Below are positions 9,440 through 21,404 of a stretch of 64,000 nt of DNA, in pieces. The notes under the pieces are model-generated. The model saw only the letters and a program-made list of their open reading frames with translations, made no database searches and was not told the DNA's origin. Every line of letters starts with the position of its first letter. The stretch's first letter is position 1. A program made the translations under genes and the position numbers. Source of the DNA: Undaria pinnatifida (lineage: Eukaryota; Sar; Phaeophyceae; Laminariales; Alariaceae); contig JABAKD010000006.1 of assembly GCA_012845835.1 (NCBI GenBank), forward strand, positions 10,350,692-10,414,691. The letters run 5' to 3'.

Positions 9440-9770
9440 TTGGTGTTACCGCGCTCTTACATTCTGTGCCGCTCGTATCTCAGCTTGGGTATCGTATATT
9501 CTGCAGGTTTCATTTCGTGTATGCGTAAAGGGAATGACAAGAGGTTATGACTCTTACGCTCACATCTCAGCTCGGGGTATCGTATACCCTGTGACTTTTA
9601 TCTAGCGTATGCGTCACAAGCCGTGACAAGAGGATTTTACCTTTTAGCACCGCACTCCCGACACGGGGATAAAACACTTGGATTTAGACTAGGATCATTC
9701 ATTTTGGCCCCTGTAGATTTCAGTATGCGTCACTAAACGTGGCAAGAGGATTTGACCGAGTTTAAGCCCT
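9440..9770 (+). repeat. U4 imperfect tandem repeat
   Basis: Three diverged units share ATCTCAGCxxGGGxATCGTAT, TATGCGTxA and GTGxCAAGAGG. The CTTTTAGCACCGCACTCCCG..CACTTGGATTTAGACT segment recurs at 46470-46530. Confidence 0.6.
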
Positions 9771-9900
9771 TCTTTCTCCTACTAGAGTCATCCCCCAGTT
9801 TAGGGGGTTGCAGTTTTTTCGGCCAAGCGTTCGTTTGTTGTCGTCCGGTTGACCTCCTCAAAGTGAGGAGCTACCCATTAGCCTAACATTTTTACGAGCG
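9771..9900. mobile_element. M3 fragment
   Basis: Shares GAGTCATCCCCC, TCCGGTTGACCTCCTCAAA and the following GGAGCTACCCATTAG with the M3 copies at 10165-10505 and 10765-10985. Confidence 0.5.
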
Positions 9901-9905
9901 TCGTT

Positions 9906-10161
9906 GACTGATTCTACGATACCCCCCCCCAAAAAAAACAGCGATTTTTTTTAACGGACGTTTCATGGCTGCTCGACATAAGAAAGGATCATATGAAAAA
10001 AACTGCATTCTGTTTGATTTTTTTTTGCTTGCAAAGGACTATCGAATGATGTCATCGGGGGGGGCAAGGGGCACCGTATTTCAGGAGATACAGCCGAGAG
10101 TTGGTTTCGAAACCGGCGATTTCGTTCAAGAAAAGTTGGGGGGGCTACCGTAGAACGACTC
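9906..10161 (-). mobile_element. M2 short inverted-repeat element
   Basis: Left end GACTGATTCTACGATACCCC; right end GGGGGGGCTACCGTAGAACGACTC. The interior, in reverse, matches copies at 56594-56856 and 58200-58457 (AAATCGCCGGTTTC, GTATCTCCTGAAATACGGTG, CCTTTGCAxxCAA). About 256 bp, non-coding, with terminal inverted repeats. Confidence 0.85.
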
Positions 10162-10164
10162 CGT

Positions 10165-10506
10165 TTTTTCTAGAACTAATGCGTAGAAGAGCCACTCCAC
10201 GCTGGGGGTGCAGAAGAAAGTTCCTGAGCTCTCCTGACATGAGGGGAGCTCCATCAAAATCTCACGCCCGAAACATGACTTCGAAGGCGTTCGTTCGCTT
10301 ATGAGTCACCCCCAAGGTAATAGTAACGGTAGAAGGAGTTGCACTTTTTTTCGACCTAGCGTTTTTTTTTTTGCTTGTCCGGTTGACCTCCTCAAATTGA
10401 GGGACTAGCGATTAGTCCCATGCCTTTTTCGAACGCGTTTTTCTAGGACTAAGGCATACAAGCTTGGTCAGGTTGCGCGAACGAACGCCTTCGAGATTGC
10501 CAAGCA
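10165..10506. mobile_element. M3 element, first part
   Basis: Contains GGCGTTCGTTCGCTTATGAG, GGTTGACCTCCTCAAATTGA, GATTAGTCCCATGCCTTTTT and CAAGCTTGGTCAGGTTGCGC, motifs repeated at 10765-10985 and 56040-56330. The M1 copy at 10507 interrupts the run of M3 sequence. Confidence 0.55.
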
Positions 10507-10764
10507 AGGGTTTCACGATAGAGGTGCACCACGTTCTTTCCGAGGTTCCTCAATTTGGGAGCTTAAGACCTCTCGTAAAAACTGATTTCGAGAAAAATAT
10601 GAAATTGCTACCGGATGAAACATCCCATGGCCTAGGTACACGAAGAGAATCAGGCAAAGCAACATTAACATTATTGCCTACTTTCGTCGATTTTGGGCTA
10701 AGGAGCCCCGTGATTCAGAAATCATTTCAGACGAAAACTGCTGACCTCTATCGTAGCACGCGCC
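10507..10764 (+). mobile_element. M1 element within M3 sequence
   Basis: Left end GGGTTTCACGATAGAGGTGC (terminal bases decayed); right end CTCTATCGTAGCACGCGCC. Typical interior (CTCAATTTGGGAGCTTAAGA, CATGGCCTAGGTACAC, GGCTAAGGAGCCCC). Confidence 0.8.
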
Positions 10765-10985
10765 ATCCAAGTGCGAGGAACTACCGGTTAGTCTCATGCC
10801 TTTTTCTTGAGGGCATTTTTCTAGGACTAGGTCTAAGATATTGAAGCTTGGTCGGGTTGAGCGAACGAATGCCTTTGAAATCGCGTTTCCGGGTGAGATA
10901 TTGAGCTAGCTCTTCATGATAGGAGCGCAGAAAATTCCGATCCGCCCCCCTACCGTAGAATGACTCGCTATAAACGCTCTTAAAC
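10765..10985 (+). mobile_element. M3 element, second part
   Basis: GGAACTACCGGTTAGTCTCA, CATTTTTCTAGGACTAGG, GAAGCTTGGTCGGGTTGAGC, ending CCCTACCGTAGAATGACTCG, which resembles the M2 terminus and suggests M2 and M3 belong to one transposon group. Confidence 0.55.
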
Positions 10986-11069
10986 TGGATGCCCCACTAG
11001 TGTAGCACCTTCTGGCCAGAATAACTCTGTCTGGCGGGGTTTCCTCAACGGAGGCGTGTTGCAATATTT

Positions 11070-11165
11070 TAGGTATACTTAAATCACAGCAATTTTCGGC
11101 CATTTTATTTTATGAATGACAGAGCTCCTTAAACTATGAACCCCAAATCGCCGGAATATCGGTAA
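11070..11165 (-). mobile_element. M1 fragment
   Basis: AATTTTCGGCCATTTTATTT, GAATGACAGAGCTCCTTAAA and CCCCAAATCGCCGGAAT are reverse-strand M1 interior. Neither terminus is intact. Confidence 0.5.
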
Positions 11166-11302
11166 TATATATACTGGAGTATATATTAATACAATAGTAC
11201 TTCGTATTTTCTTGCGATATGAATATTGTCTGTATGTATGTGTTGAGGATCTAGAGGTTTTAGACCACCTCCTATCGAGGCAATGTTCAGTAGCAGCATC
11301 TG

Positions 11303-11565
11303 GACGCGTACAACGATAGAGGTGCACCACTTTTCTTTCTAATACGCACTACTCCTCAATTTTGGAGGTTAAGACCTCTCTCTCCCAACAGCTGATTCGG
11401 CAAAAAACAAACCTGCTACCGGATGAAAAATCCCATGGCCTAGATGCACAACAGTCATGCAAAAATATGACCTGTTTCCGACGATTTTGGATTAAGGAGC
11501 TCCGTCATTCCAAAGAATGGCATCTTCGCCAAAAAAAAAGGTATGCCTCTAGCTTAGCATGCGTC
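11303..11565 (+). mobile_element. M1 element
   Basis: Starts GACGCGTACAACGATAGAGG and ends CTCTAGCTTAGCATGCGTC. M1 interior present (CTCAATTTTGGAGG, CCCATGGCCTAGATGCAC, GATTAAGGAGCTCCGTCATT). Confidence 0.8.
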
Positions 11566-12207
11566 ATTTATTGTTTCATTGTTGTACTCGTAGTCGTAGC
11601 AGAACTAAAAAGTAACATATGTATGAGCGTGTTACAGCTGAACCGGAACTTTCTTGGAAGAATTGCGCTAGAAAAGCGGCGGGATTAGCACCTGTTCGAC
11701 TACTACTACTTACTGCTGTAATAGTTCGGGAATATCGTATATAACGAGGTATAGACGAGTTCTCGAGATCAGAGGTGCCTGGAAGGAGTAGTACTCTTAA
11801 CGCTGAGATGGAAGATGCGGGCGGCCCCACCCCATTCACTCCTCTCTGTTCTCCTATCCTTCTATTCTAGACTATTCTTCCTCGTCCGTTTTCAGTGTTC
11901 CCTGAACTCGGGACACAGTAGTCCATCGTTCCCAAGTGTTTTTTGTTGGCCGAAAGCGCCCGTTAAAACACATATTTCTGCCTCGTGCATTTTGCACGCT
12001 CTTTCGGTTAGCTTAATTGCTGCCAGCGCCAGCCTCTGCGACCACGCCAGGTCGTATCGTCACATACGCCAATAGTTTATACCTAGGCCATTGGTTTGGT
12101 CACGTGGTTGCCCGTTCGGTGTAGTCTATTAGCAAGTTAGTTTTTGAGTGAGGTATAGAGTTGCTCAAGCAAGCACCCGCAGAGGGAAGATTCTGGTGTC
12201 ACCACTG
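11566..12207. other. Stretch with no supportable gene
   Basis: Pyrimidine-rich around 11830-11900. Short frames on both strands without recognisable content. Confidence 0.35.
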
Positions 12208-12286
12208 TTGACCTTTAGTTGGCGGTTTGTAGCGTGTGTCAGCCCGTAGCTGGTATACGCTTGCATAGGCTCGCTTGCGGATGCTG
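12208..12286 (+). repeat. Direct repeat DR-12/15, left copy
   Basis: Matches 14928-15003 with few mismatches: GTGTGTCAGCCCGTAGCTGG, TATACGCTTGC.TAGGCTCGC. The flanks differ on both sides. The pair brackets about 2.7 kb and begins TGTTGACC, but it is too short to call an LTR. Confidence 0.7.
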
Positions 12287-12409
12287 TCCTTTTGCTATCG
12301 TGAGCGTGTGAACCTCCTCCTGATGGCCTGTTTCGTCGTTGAGCAGCTCGACTCCAAGGCTTGGCTCAAAAGTAGCTGGTGTGATCCCGGGTGTAGCGGA
12401 CATTGTTGA

Positions 12410-13111
12410 TCCGTCGGCCCTTGGCTCAGCCGATGGTCCGGTGGTCCAGATGCTGATGATCCAGCGACTCCAATGGTCCCATATGATGCTGTTGGTCCAG
12501 CTGATGCTCCGGTGATCCAAGATGAAGCTGACCCAGTGATCACGAATGCAATTGCTTCGATGTGCGATGGTGATCCAGATGACGTTGCTCCGAAGATCGC
12601 ATGCGCAGATAATTTTCAATGATCCCAGCTCCGGTAATTCCGGTTCCGGTGATTTCCAGGCGATGCTGACCCGTGAAGTGGATGGCATCTTAGTGTGTGG
12701 TTGGGGATTTTAATCACCCGGTTTTCCTCCTCCGAGATCCGAAACGGGTCTCTCTCGGCGTAGGTGAACTCCACACAAGAGGTCGGGAGGTTTGTCCCCG
12801 ATGGTTCTGTCCCGTGCGCGTTGTCGAAGGTATCCTCTACTCTTGGATTGGGCCTTGTATTGGCGGTCTCGTGATGCGGTACATCCGGTGCGGCTCCAAC
12901 CGTTGTAGAACGTGCGTTCCCGGGCGAAATAGCAGGTGTAACTCCTGACAAACACACCCCAACTTCTTGCAGTAGTGCTCCAGCCCTTGATTACGATTCT
13001 CCAATCTCTGGTGATGATGACGCTTCTTCTGATGAGGACGCTCCAGCTCCCGTAGATGACGCTCCGGTTGTGGTCGATGGTTTTTCCTCTTCCAGAAGGT
13101 TAGTCGCGTAG
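12410..13111 (+). pseudogene. Remains of an acidic Asp-Ala-Pro-rich coding sequence
   Basis: Two open stretches (12410-12622 and about 12950-13111) read as acidic, Pro/Ala/Asp-rich peptide of similar style (PADAPVIQDEADP; EDAPAPVDDAPVV), separated by frame-disrupted sequence. The shared composition suggests one repetitive acidic protein, now broken, or chance from GATGCTCC-type DNA repetition. I do not recognise the family. No start, splice site or domain can be assigned. A few GATGATGAC codon runs mark it as expanded low-complexity DNA. Confidence 0.25.
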
Positions 13112-13398
13112 TAGCAATCATTAGTGTAGCATGACCTGGACTAACGCACAAAAGCGCTCCGTCTCAGTGACAATGGTTTCCTTGGGCGTGATGTCCGGGA
13201 TTTGCGCATGTTGGCGCTCAGTCTCCGTGGCAGTGGCCTCTTCAGGCGTGTTGTTTCCGCCTGTTGGTGTTCACTCCTTTTGGGTCGCACAATTATGTCC
13301 ATACCGCGCGGATACCCTCTTCCATTGGGGAGTTACCGTCGTGGTGAGCTCCATGGCGATGCCGGAGTTGCCACAGAATTCTTCGATCTCTTCGAAGG

Positions 13399-13558
13399 TT
13401 CAATCGCCTCGATTGGCGTCGTTGCTTGCCTGTGCTGCAGGAATTACAGCAGGCGTTGATGACGTATCAGCCATGCCGTTCAATCGCCTCGATTGGCGTC
13501 GTTGCTTGCCTGTGCTGCAGGAATTACAGCAAGCGTTGATGACGTATCAGCCATGCCG
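13399..13558 (+). repeat. 80-bp tandem duplication
   Basis: 13399-13478 is repeated at 13479-13558 with a single visible difference (CAGGCGTT versus CAAGCGTT). The near-identity implies a recent duplication. Confidence 0.9.
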
Positions 13559-13970
13559 CCCAGGGTGCGAAGAAATACGTCATTAGAGCATGCGCCCTTG
13601 TCCTCTGGGTGTCGGGTGAGGCTGTTGCTGCTGTTGGATTCCTCCATGATGATGATGAGTAGTATGTACCAGGTAGCAGTTCACTCAGATGTCCTATATG
13701 ATGCCAGTACTTGAACAGTGGTGTGGTACCAGTAATCTCGCCGCACGTATGATACGTGCTGCTTCAAGCGTAGTAGTGGTGCTTGTGTAGAAATCGAAGG
13801 CGTTGTGGAGATTTCCGAAATTTCGAAGAAAAAAAAACAGCAGTAGTACGTATGCTGCTGGGTGCTGGCTTGCACTATGATAAGAGTCTTCTTTAACAGA
13901 CAGCTACTCTTTTGCCGGGAGTGCTCTTAACACAGCTTGTCGCGTGGAGTTTGGCGAGTCCTTTCTTGGA
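13559..13970. other. Stretch with no supportable gene
   Basis: Contains CTG/GAT short runs (13620-13660) and nothing I can name. Confidence 0.3.
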
Positions 13971-13971
13971 A

Positions 13972-14121
13972 GCCCGCACTGGGAGGTGCGTTGGGCTTGT
14001 TAAACTCGAGTTTTGGTCGGTCTATCACGATGATCACACGTGAAGCCTTTGGCCCGCACTCAACGAGAGGTGTGTTGGGCTCGAATTTTGGTCGGTCTAT
14101 CTCGATGATCACACGTGAAGT
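13972..14121. repeat. Two diverged copies of a ~73-bp unit
   Basis: GCCCGCACT..GTTGGGCT..TTTTGGTCGGTCTATCxCGATGATCACACGTGAAG occurs at 13972-14045 and 14052-14121. On the minus strand both copies stay open and give a repeated IDRPK(L/F)E peptide. Coding is not established. Confidence 0.7.
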
Positions 14122-14927
14122 TCCCTTGAATTAGAGAGGTCAGAGCTCTATTACCAGACAGTTGTGTATACCGTCGAGGGTTGCCTCTGTACCGCTGTTG
14201 CTTAGAACGGCTCGCTTATTTGAAGTCGAGGCGACGTACAACAGTTGTATACTCGAGTATATCGAGGTTTTTATTTTGGGGTCCCAGATCTACGATGAAT
14301 CTGGTTACCATAATTTTTCGTGGGTGACAGCTTTGTCGCTCTGTCCCTCTTGAAAAATGAGAAGTGCAATGCTCCTTTGGCAGACAGTGGTCAGGCGTAT
14401 CGGGAGTGTTTGACTTCTATGCTGCTGTTGCTCAGTGCAACTGAGGCCGACTATCCACGGGTATAGATTACGCTTCAGCAGAGCCCCTCACCTACAGCAG
14501 TGCTGGGGTTGTGAGATGGAGTTGCCGAGATACAGCGTGTAGCAGTTTCACTCGATTTTATTGATATATCGTCTGTAAAACTAGACGAAGGTGAGATGGC
14601 ACGGTCGTGACGGTGCTCGGTGGGTGTCACTAGTCGTATTACAGCAGTTAAACTACAGCAGTAGTTGCCTTGCGAAGAACCTTCTTTGATGCACGCTGTA
14701 CCCAAACGAACCGTATATCAGTCACGTTTCAACGAAGCACTTCTTCGTTGCTGGATTCTTCTTCTCGTGGTACTTCGTCATACTCGTAGAGTTGATGAAG
14801 AAGCTCCCCAGTAAGCAGGAGTAATAGCAGATGTCTTGACCCTCTCCTATTCAGTAGTGGTGACGATGGTCGTGAACCGATGTGCCAGCTGCTTGACGCG
14901 TTGACGCGAGACGAGGCTCATAACCTG
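14122..14927. other. Stretch with no supportable gene
   Basis: Only short frames and no repeat partner. Recurrent CAGCAG/GCTGCTG words but no clean microsatellite. Confidence 0.3.
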
Positions 14928-15003
14928 TTGACCTTAAGCTGGCGGTGTGTAGCGTGTGTCAGCCCGTAGCTGGTATACGCTTGCGTAGGCTCGCTTGCGG
15001 ATG
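14928..15003 (+). repeat. Direct repeat DR-12/15, right copy
   Basis: Second copy of the 12208-12286 sequence, same orientation. Similarity starts at TGTTGACCTT and stops abruptly after GCTTGCGGATG. Confidence 0.7.
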
Positions 15004-15875
15004 ACCCGATCAAGATACAGCCTGTATAAGTTTTAGAGGTTTACGTAGACTCACGGTGAAGTACGTCTGTAGATGAGCTTCAAAGAAGAGAAGAGATGAA
15101 GATGGTTGGCGACTCCAGGCCGATGTTGATTGATTGAATAATTTGCTCAGCTGATGAGAGCTGATGGTGAGCAAAAGAGAGTGATCGAGGTGGGTCTGAC
15201 CATCACGTGATCGAGACGGCACAATGCCGATACGACGGACAGATGTACTCTACAGGTAGTTGTCTGATCTACCTACAGCAACGTTTCCTGAGGCTTGCTC
15301 GTGGTCTACCGTACCTATGGCAACGTTTCCCGAGGTTTGCTTCTGGGAGCTTGGCTACGTCAACGTCCCGACAGTCAACCTAAAATCACATTCCATGAAT
15401 TTTACTATACGTATGTTATTCGGCCGAGTCGTTTCGTACACCTCATTGCTCGTACGTACTACATGTACCAGCTTTTAGATATGACTTATCAGTAATCTGC
15501 TGTGCATCATATATCCAAGTTAATACTGCTGAGACTTCTGCATGCTGAATACCGCATCGATAAACGACATGTAACATACCTGTTATAACTGTTTGTTGTA
15601 CGAACAACTCGCAATGTATACCAGATGACTTTTAAGTGCTATGAAGTAACGACGTGATGGATACTGACAAGTAGAATCTCTAATTACCCCCAGCGAATTA
15701 TTTGTAGCATGTGCGAAGTGGGAACTAAACTATGGTATCCAATGTTGTTGGAATGGTGTTGCAATGGTGTTGCAATTGTGTTGGAACTTAACTATTGGTC
15801 GCAGTCACAGCGGGCGTATTTGAAATACGTCCTTGAAAATTAGTTATAAAATATTATATTAAAACTGTTGGATTG
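15004..15875. other. Mostly featureless; one ~36-bp tandem
   Basis: 15270-15345 holds two diverged units of CTAC..GCAACGTTTCC.GAGG.TTGCT. Otherwise A/T-richer sequence with no supportable gene. Near 15750 GGTGTTGCAATGGTGTTGCA is a short duplication. Confidence 0.4.
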
Positions 15876-16145
15876 GACGCGTTCCACGATCATAGAGAGG
15901 TATACATGGCACTTTTGGGGGCGTGAAAGATATTTTTGTGAATGACGGATTTCCTTAACCCTAAAAAATCATCGGAATGGCAAATAAATTCTTCTAAAAC
16001 TCTGAGATATTAGATTTTTTTGGATTACCTCGTAGACCATCAGATTGTTCATCGGTTTTGCCATTTTTTTTTCGATTTACCTGAAAATAACAGATTTTTT
16101 TTACAAAGTTACTCAAGTGATTTTTTTCAGCAAAACCTTGCTGCA
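15876..16145 (-). mobile_element. M1 element truncated by the LTR-element fragment
   Basis: Starts GACGCGTTCCACGATCATAG. Reverse M1 interior (GAATGACGGATTTCCTTAAC, AAATCATCGGAATGG, CCATCAGATTGTTCATCGG). The right terminus is missing where Ty3-like 3' sequence begins at about 16146. Confidence 0.65.
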
Positions 16146-17048
16146 CGGCTCCCCAATGGGGCCCATTTTGGTACAAAGCCGAGGACGGCTTATGGTAGCT
16201 AGGGAAAATCAGTGCTCGCATATCCATCGACGGGGAGTATTTGTTGCGTTTTCTAGACGACCCGGGACCGATCAAGCTTCCGCTCTCTCGGGCTCACCAC
16301 ACGACTTCGACAGATTAAGGTGTTCAAGGTTCCTGGTGCCTTCAACTCCGTCGGGGTAGATCAGTTGCACGCGGGATTCAAAGTAACGTCAGTTGAATCT
16401 CGAGGCGCGGACGTGGCTAGTTGACGTCCAGGTCACCACCGCCCTCGAGTATGTTGATCCGGTTTTCCCGGTTTCGAATTTTGATTTTTCGGGGGACGTT
16501 CGTTTTTGTTCTGTTTTTTTTATTCAGTTTTCCTGGGGGGATATTCCTGGTGATTCTCCGCCCGGTTTCAACATCGCCCCCATAGGGTGGGACACGATGT
16601 CCATTCCGAGCTTGAGGTGGGTTTCGTACGTAGCGCGTTCTGGTACGTTTTTGCAACCACTTGGGGTTTTGCTCGCGAAGGTTTTGACTCTTCCGCTTTC
16701 GACCCCAGCGCTTTCGCATTTTGTTATTGTTTCTATTTTTCTGCATAGTTCCCGTTTTCCCTTTTCTCTGGCCCCGGTTCCCTCGCTAATCTGCAGAAGT
16801 GATAGTTCTCGCGCCTGTCGATCCCGCCATTCGCTGCAGTGCTCTTTACCTTTTTCCCGTCTTTTGTTCTTCGTTCGAGGTTTTCTGCTGTAGCATTTTC
16901 CCTTAGGCTTCGTAGCCTTGCAGGGTAGTGGTGTGGTGGAGTAGGTGTGAAGAGCCGCATCTTCGAGTCATGTTCTAGGCCGTGGAAACGGTGCTTCCCC
17001 GAATCTTCCATTATTCTGCCTATTATACGGCTCATCAGGGTGAGCTAG
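16146..17048 (+). mobile_element. Ty3-like element, 3' internal untranslated region (copy 1)
   Basis: Colinear and highly similar to 27152-28052, where the same sequence follows an integrase coding region and precedes an LTR. Only this 3' part survives here; gag-pol is absent. Frames of 166 and 109 codons across it are not conserved as protein between the copies and are not called. Confidence 0.8.
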
Positions 17049-17325
17049 TATTATGGCATTCCCCTGGGAGCCTAACAAGACGTGATATATGGGATACGGC
17101 TGGATATAAAAGGGTTTCACATGCGTTTGAAGGCATGATCGTATAGGAAAAAGGGGATGATGATTCTGCCTCGCGGAATTGAACGCTATTCAGTTCGTCC
17201 GTGGCGAGTGTGGAACTAATACAAAAGAGCATATCTAGTATAATAAGTGACTGACCAACGTGGAACCTGCCTACTAGGCTAGTAGATAAGCCTGTGTATG
17301 AAACAGCCCCTTAATCTTATTATAC
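17049..17325 (+). mobile_element. 3' LTR of Ty3-like element (copy 1)
   Basis: About 275 bp matching 28053-28325, beginning TATTATGGCATTCCCCTGGG (TGTTATGG in the other copies) and ending ACAGCCCCTTAATCTTATTA. Carries GGATATAAAAGGG (about 17101) as a likely TATA-type promoter and ends at the point where the two copies diverge. Confidence 0.75.
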
Positions 17326-17729
17326 AAGGCCGACATCACCGGAGGAGGCGAGTTTCATCATTTGAAAGACACAAACCAAGGATCCGATATATCAGGATCG
17401 GGTCTGTCCAATATGTGAACTGCTGTATTATTTTATCCTATTATGCATGCCATAGACTATACTATAGACAATATGTGTTCTGCCGGTAAAAATGATGCAT
17501 CCCGTACGTATCGCATGTTATCGCCCGCAACATGATCGTAAAGTTTCCGGCGGGCGATGGCCGCACATGAAGAAGACATGAACAAGTCTGAAGAGAAGAA
17601 TCTTCAAGCCTGAGCCAAAAAAGATCTTTGAGGGTGCCGGCACGTTGGCACTGTGCAGCAACCGGCCGTTGCCTGGGGATACCGGGGAGAATATTGTTCA
17701 AGTTCGACATCTATCTGGAAAAGCTTGTT
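17326..17729. other. No supportable gene
   Basis: 17650-17720 resembles 19100-19160 (ATACxGGGGAGA.TATT, then TCGACAT), which also precedes an S1 copy, so an extended S1-type repeat likely starts here. Confidence 0.4.
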
Positions 17730-18861
<1,132 letters not shown>

Positions 18862-18964
18862 CGTACCCACTCCGACCGCACTACAAAGGGACAGTTACGT
18901 TGACAGCAGTGCAGAGTGCCGCACTATCGCAGCTGTGCCCACACAAAAAGAAAGGGGTATTATT

Positions 18965-19035
18965 AATAGTCCGTGTGACAACTTGCAAAAGGTTAACCAA
19001 TAATAGCTTACCCAAACTAAGCCTTATTACACCCT
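18965..19035 (-). repeat. S1 fragment
   Basis: TAATAGTCCGTGTGACAACTTGCAAAAGG, AGCTTACCCAAACTAAGCCT repeats the A-box side of S1 (compare 17815-17875 and 19270-19340). The B-box side is absent. Confidence 0.6.
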
Positions 19036-19184
19036 CCCCCCCTGAAACGGCGGGATACCAGGTCGTCCGGATATACGGGCGGACCACCTGTCAATAATCC
19101 AAGACGTTTCATTTCCTGGGTATACTGGGGAGAGTATTTTTCATTTTCGACATGGACCATAATGGGGACAGTCTGAAAAAAATT

Positions 19185-19340
19185 GTTATGGTGGATATGG
19201 GATTTAAACCCACGACCCAAAAAGCCCATGGTCTGTCGACGACGCCATTTGTCAAGGAATTAGTGGGGTATTATTAATAGTCCGTTTGACCACTTGCAAA
19301 CGGTTAACCAGCAGCTCACCCAAACGAAGCCTTATAACAG
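19185..19340 (-). repeat. S1 tRNA-derived SINE-like repeat
   Basis: Near-duplicate of 17730-17876 including GGATTTAAACCCACGACCC and TTTGACCACTTGCAAACGG on the plus strand. An R4-type tail (AGAAAGAACACGGTTTAATG) follows at 19340-19385, as after the 29455 copy. Confidence 0.65.
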
Positions 19341-19385
19341 TAGAAAGAACACGGTTTAATGCGAAGACAACGCACACACACCTTC

Positions 19386-20144
19386 GAGGCACACGATATG
19401 ATACTCTAGGTGAACGACGAAAAGATGCCAGTACAGCCATACGACCTACCTACGTATTATGGCCTCATCCTATAAAAATAGAGTCTAGTTGTTGGAGTCT
19501 TCGATGTTCGATCACAACATCACGTCACGTCTACGTCTCCTTCCCTTCGAAAAACTCGCCACGCCAATTAACTGCTGTTGCATAATTATTGGATCGCAAG
19601 TCTATGGTGTCATCATACATACCTGGTAGTAAGTGTTATAATAGTAGAGTACAGAGTTATGATGCATCACGTATTGGATGCTCACAGCTCTCTCGAATAA
19701 CGAAGGGGAAGCCCTCCAAATCGTAGACTGTTAGTCTATGCATGCGACTTCCCACCCATGGGTGCAAACACAGGTCTCCTCTATGGACCGCACGGGCACA
19801 GCAACAGCATCATCATCGTCAGCAGCAGCCATAAAAAAAGTGAGTGGGACAGCAGTGTACCGTGAAACATCGGGGAGTGATAAAGACGAGATGTTCACCG
19901 CGAGCGTACCACTGGCCCCTACCTCGATCCTACGATAGCATAGCATAGACTATAGCATATAAAGACATCCACACCTCAACCCTTGGCTCGTTCTACCATT
20001 AATAATAGTACTATACCAGGTATAATACTGCCGTATCAGCCAATTATTATCACGTATACACTTAATCTAGCTCTGAGATCGATCGTGGATTTGATCGGAG
20101 CTACTCGTCTTCTAATATTCGCAGGCTGGTGTTGTTGTTTTTTT
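19386..20144. other. No supportable gene
   Basis: A 66-codon frame (19738-19938) reads Ser/Thr/Ala-rich with a CATCATCATCGTCAGCAGC run. No family recognised. Confidence 0.3.
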
Positions 20145-20262
20145 TTATCCTCCGGCGGATGGGGAAAAATAAAGCTTTAGCTCACCACACTTCCACGTAT
20201 TTTCATACGCATCGTGTGTCGACTTAACTCAGTTGCTTTTTTTGCAGGCTGTTGTTGGTGGT
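20145..20262 (+). repeat. U3 dispersed repeat, partial copy
   Basis: TCCTCCGGCGGATGGGGAAA, AGCTCACCACACTTCCACGT, TTTCATACGCxTCGTGTGTC shared with 47670-47885 and, more diverged, 55190-55372. Confidence 0.65.
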
Positions 20263-20304
20263 GGTGGTGGTGGTGTGATACATATTTAGCACATTTATAT
20301 ATCT

Positions 20305-20540
20305 TCAGCTGTGAGAGACCAAAAATGATTTTGATCCAAGCTCAGTTTCGCACGCTGCGCGTGATACTTCGATCGCGCGTGTTACGGCGTGTGTATTCCC
20401 TCGCGTGAAAGCTACATACAGATCGGTGACTCCCCTGCTAATAATGTCAGGGTCAACAGGACTGTTGAGACGTCAGCCTTTTGCTCTGCGCACGAAAACT
20501 GCTTAGCCCGCATTAAAGGGGACCTAAACAGCGTATGAAC
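20305..20540 (+). repeat. Qb repeat (Q subfamily), partial
   Basis: A diverged A-B-C series (CAGCTGTGAGAGACC, GATACTTCGATCGCGCGTGT, GATCGGTGACTCCCCTGCTA, CAGGGTCAACAGG, GAAAACTGCTTAGCCCGC) matching the copy split by the LTR element at 21405/28326. Confidence 0.65.
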
Positions 20541-20689
20541 GAACCCTGTTGAAGCCCGTTTATTACATCGGCAAAAAACAAGAAAATTACGATGATAAAT
20601 AAAAAATATATATTGTCAACCGATCGTCTAGCAACTTATCACTAGACTATATACTATATACTTGTATATGGTTACACTACTGTATGTAG

Positions 20690-20850
20690 ACCCTGGTACA
20701 AGCTACACTACACTGTAGTTCCAAGGGGTGTCGCCGACCTATATTTCTTAATGAGGACACAAAACCCGTGAAACGCGCGATCGGAGTATCACACACAGCT
20801 TGCAAAGATGACGTTGGACAAAATCTTTGATCTCACACCTGGAGTGTAGT
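20690..20850 (-). repeat. Q repeat, modules B-A
   Basis: Reverse B (CCAAGGGG.GTCGCCGACCTAT, TTAATGAGGACACA) then A (CGCGCGATCGGAGTATCACA, CAGCTTGCAAAGATGA). Module C absent. Confidence 0.75.
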
Positions 20851-21061
20851 TTTTTATTTATTATTATTCCATATAGACTACTTGTACACGGTTACTAGTA
20901 GCAGGAGGAGCCGTGATGTCTTGCCTATTGATTTTGTGTTTTTTTTTTTGCCTTGTTTATCTTTTTGTTCCCTTGTGTTCCCTCCCCGTCGGCCTTACGC
21001 CGCGGTATCTTCTTCCTCTTCTTCGTGTTGTTTCGTCGGTGCAACACATTTTATTAAAATA

Positions 21062-21335
21062 GAAATACACTCCAGCTGCGAGATCGAATATTTCGTCGAA
21101 ACTCATCTTTGCAAGCTGTGTGTGTGATACTCCGATAGCGCGTATTGCTGGGTGTGTGTCCTCATTAAGGATGTAAGTCCGTGACTCCCCTTGGAACTAC
21201 AGTGTAGCTTGTATCAGGGTCAACAGGGTGATGTTGGTCAGTCTGTGCGCGGAAACTAAAAACCCGTTTTAGAGTGGGACAATATCTGACAGCTGTAAGT
21301 CGTATAACCGGTGAGGGGAGGGTGGAGTTTTTTAG
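21062..21335 (+). repeat. Q repeat, modules A-B-C
   Basis: ATACACTCCAGCTGCGAGAT through CGTATAACCGGTGAGGGGAG, with complete A, B and C modules in standard order. Confidence 0.8.
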
Positions 21336-21404
21336 GGCGTGGGGGCCTGGGTTTGAACAAGCGGGGGCAACATACATAGTCTATATGATCTGTATATATC
21401 TTTA

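Noticed and set aside
12208-15003. LTR retrotransposon with short LTRs at the 12.2/14.9 kb direct repeats
   Set aside because: Repeats are only 76-79 bp, start and stop without TG..CA ends, and no pol motif lies between them.
16393-16893. 166-codon open frame (and its counterpart at 27400-27846)
   Set aside because: Lies in the LTR-element 3' untranslated region. Frame continuity differs between the two copies, and no domain is recognisable.
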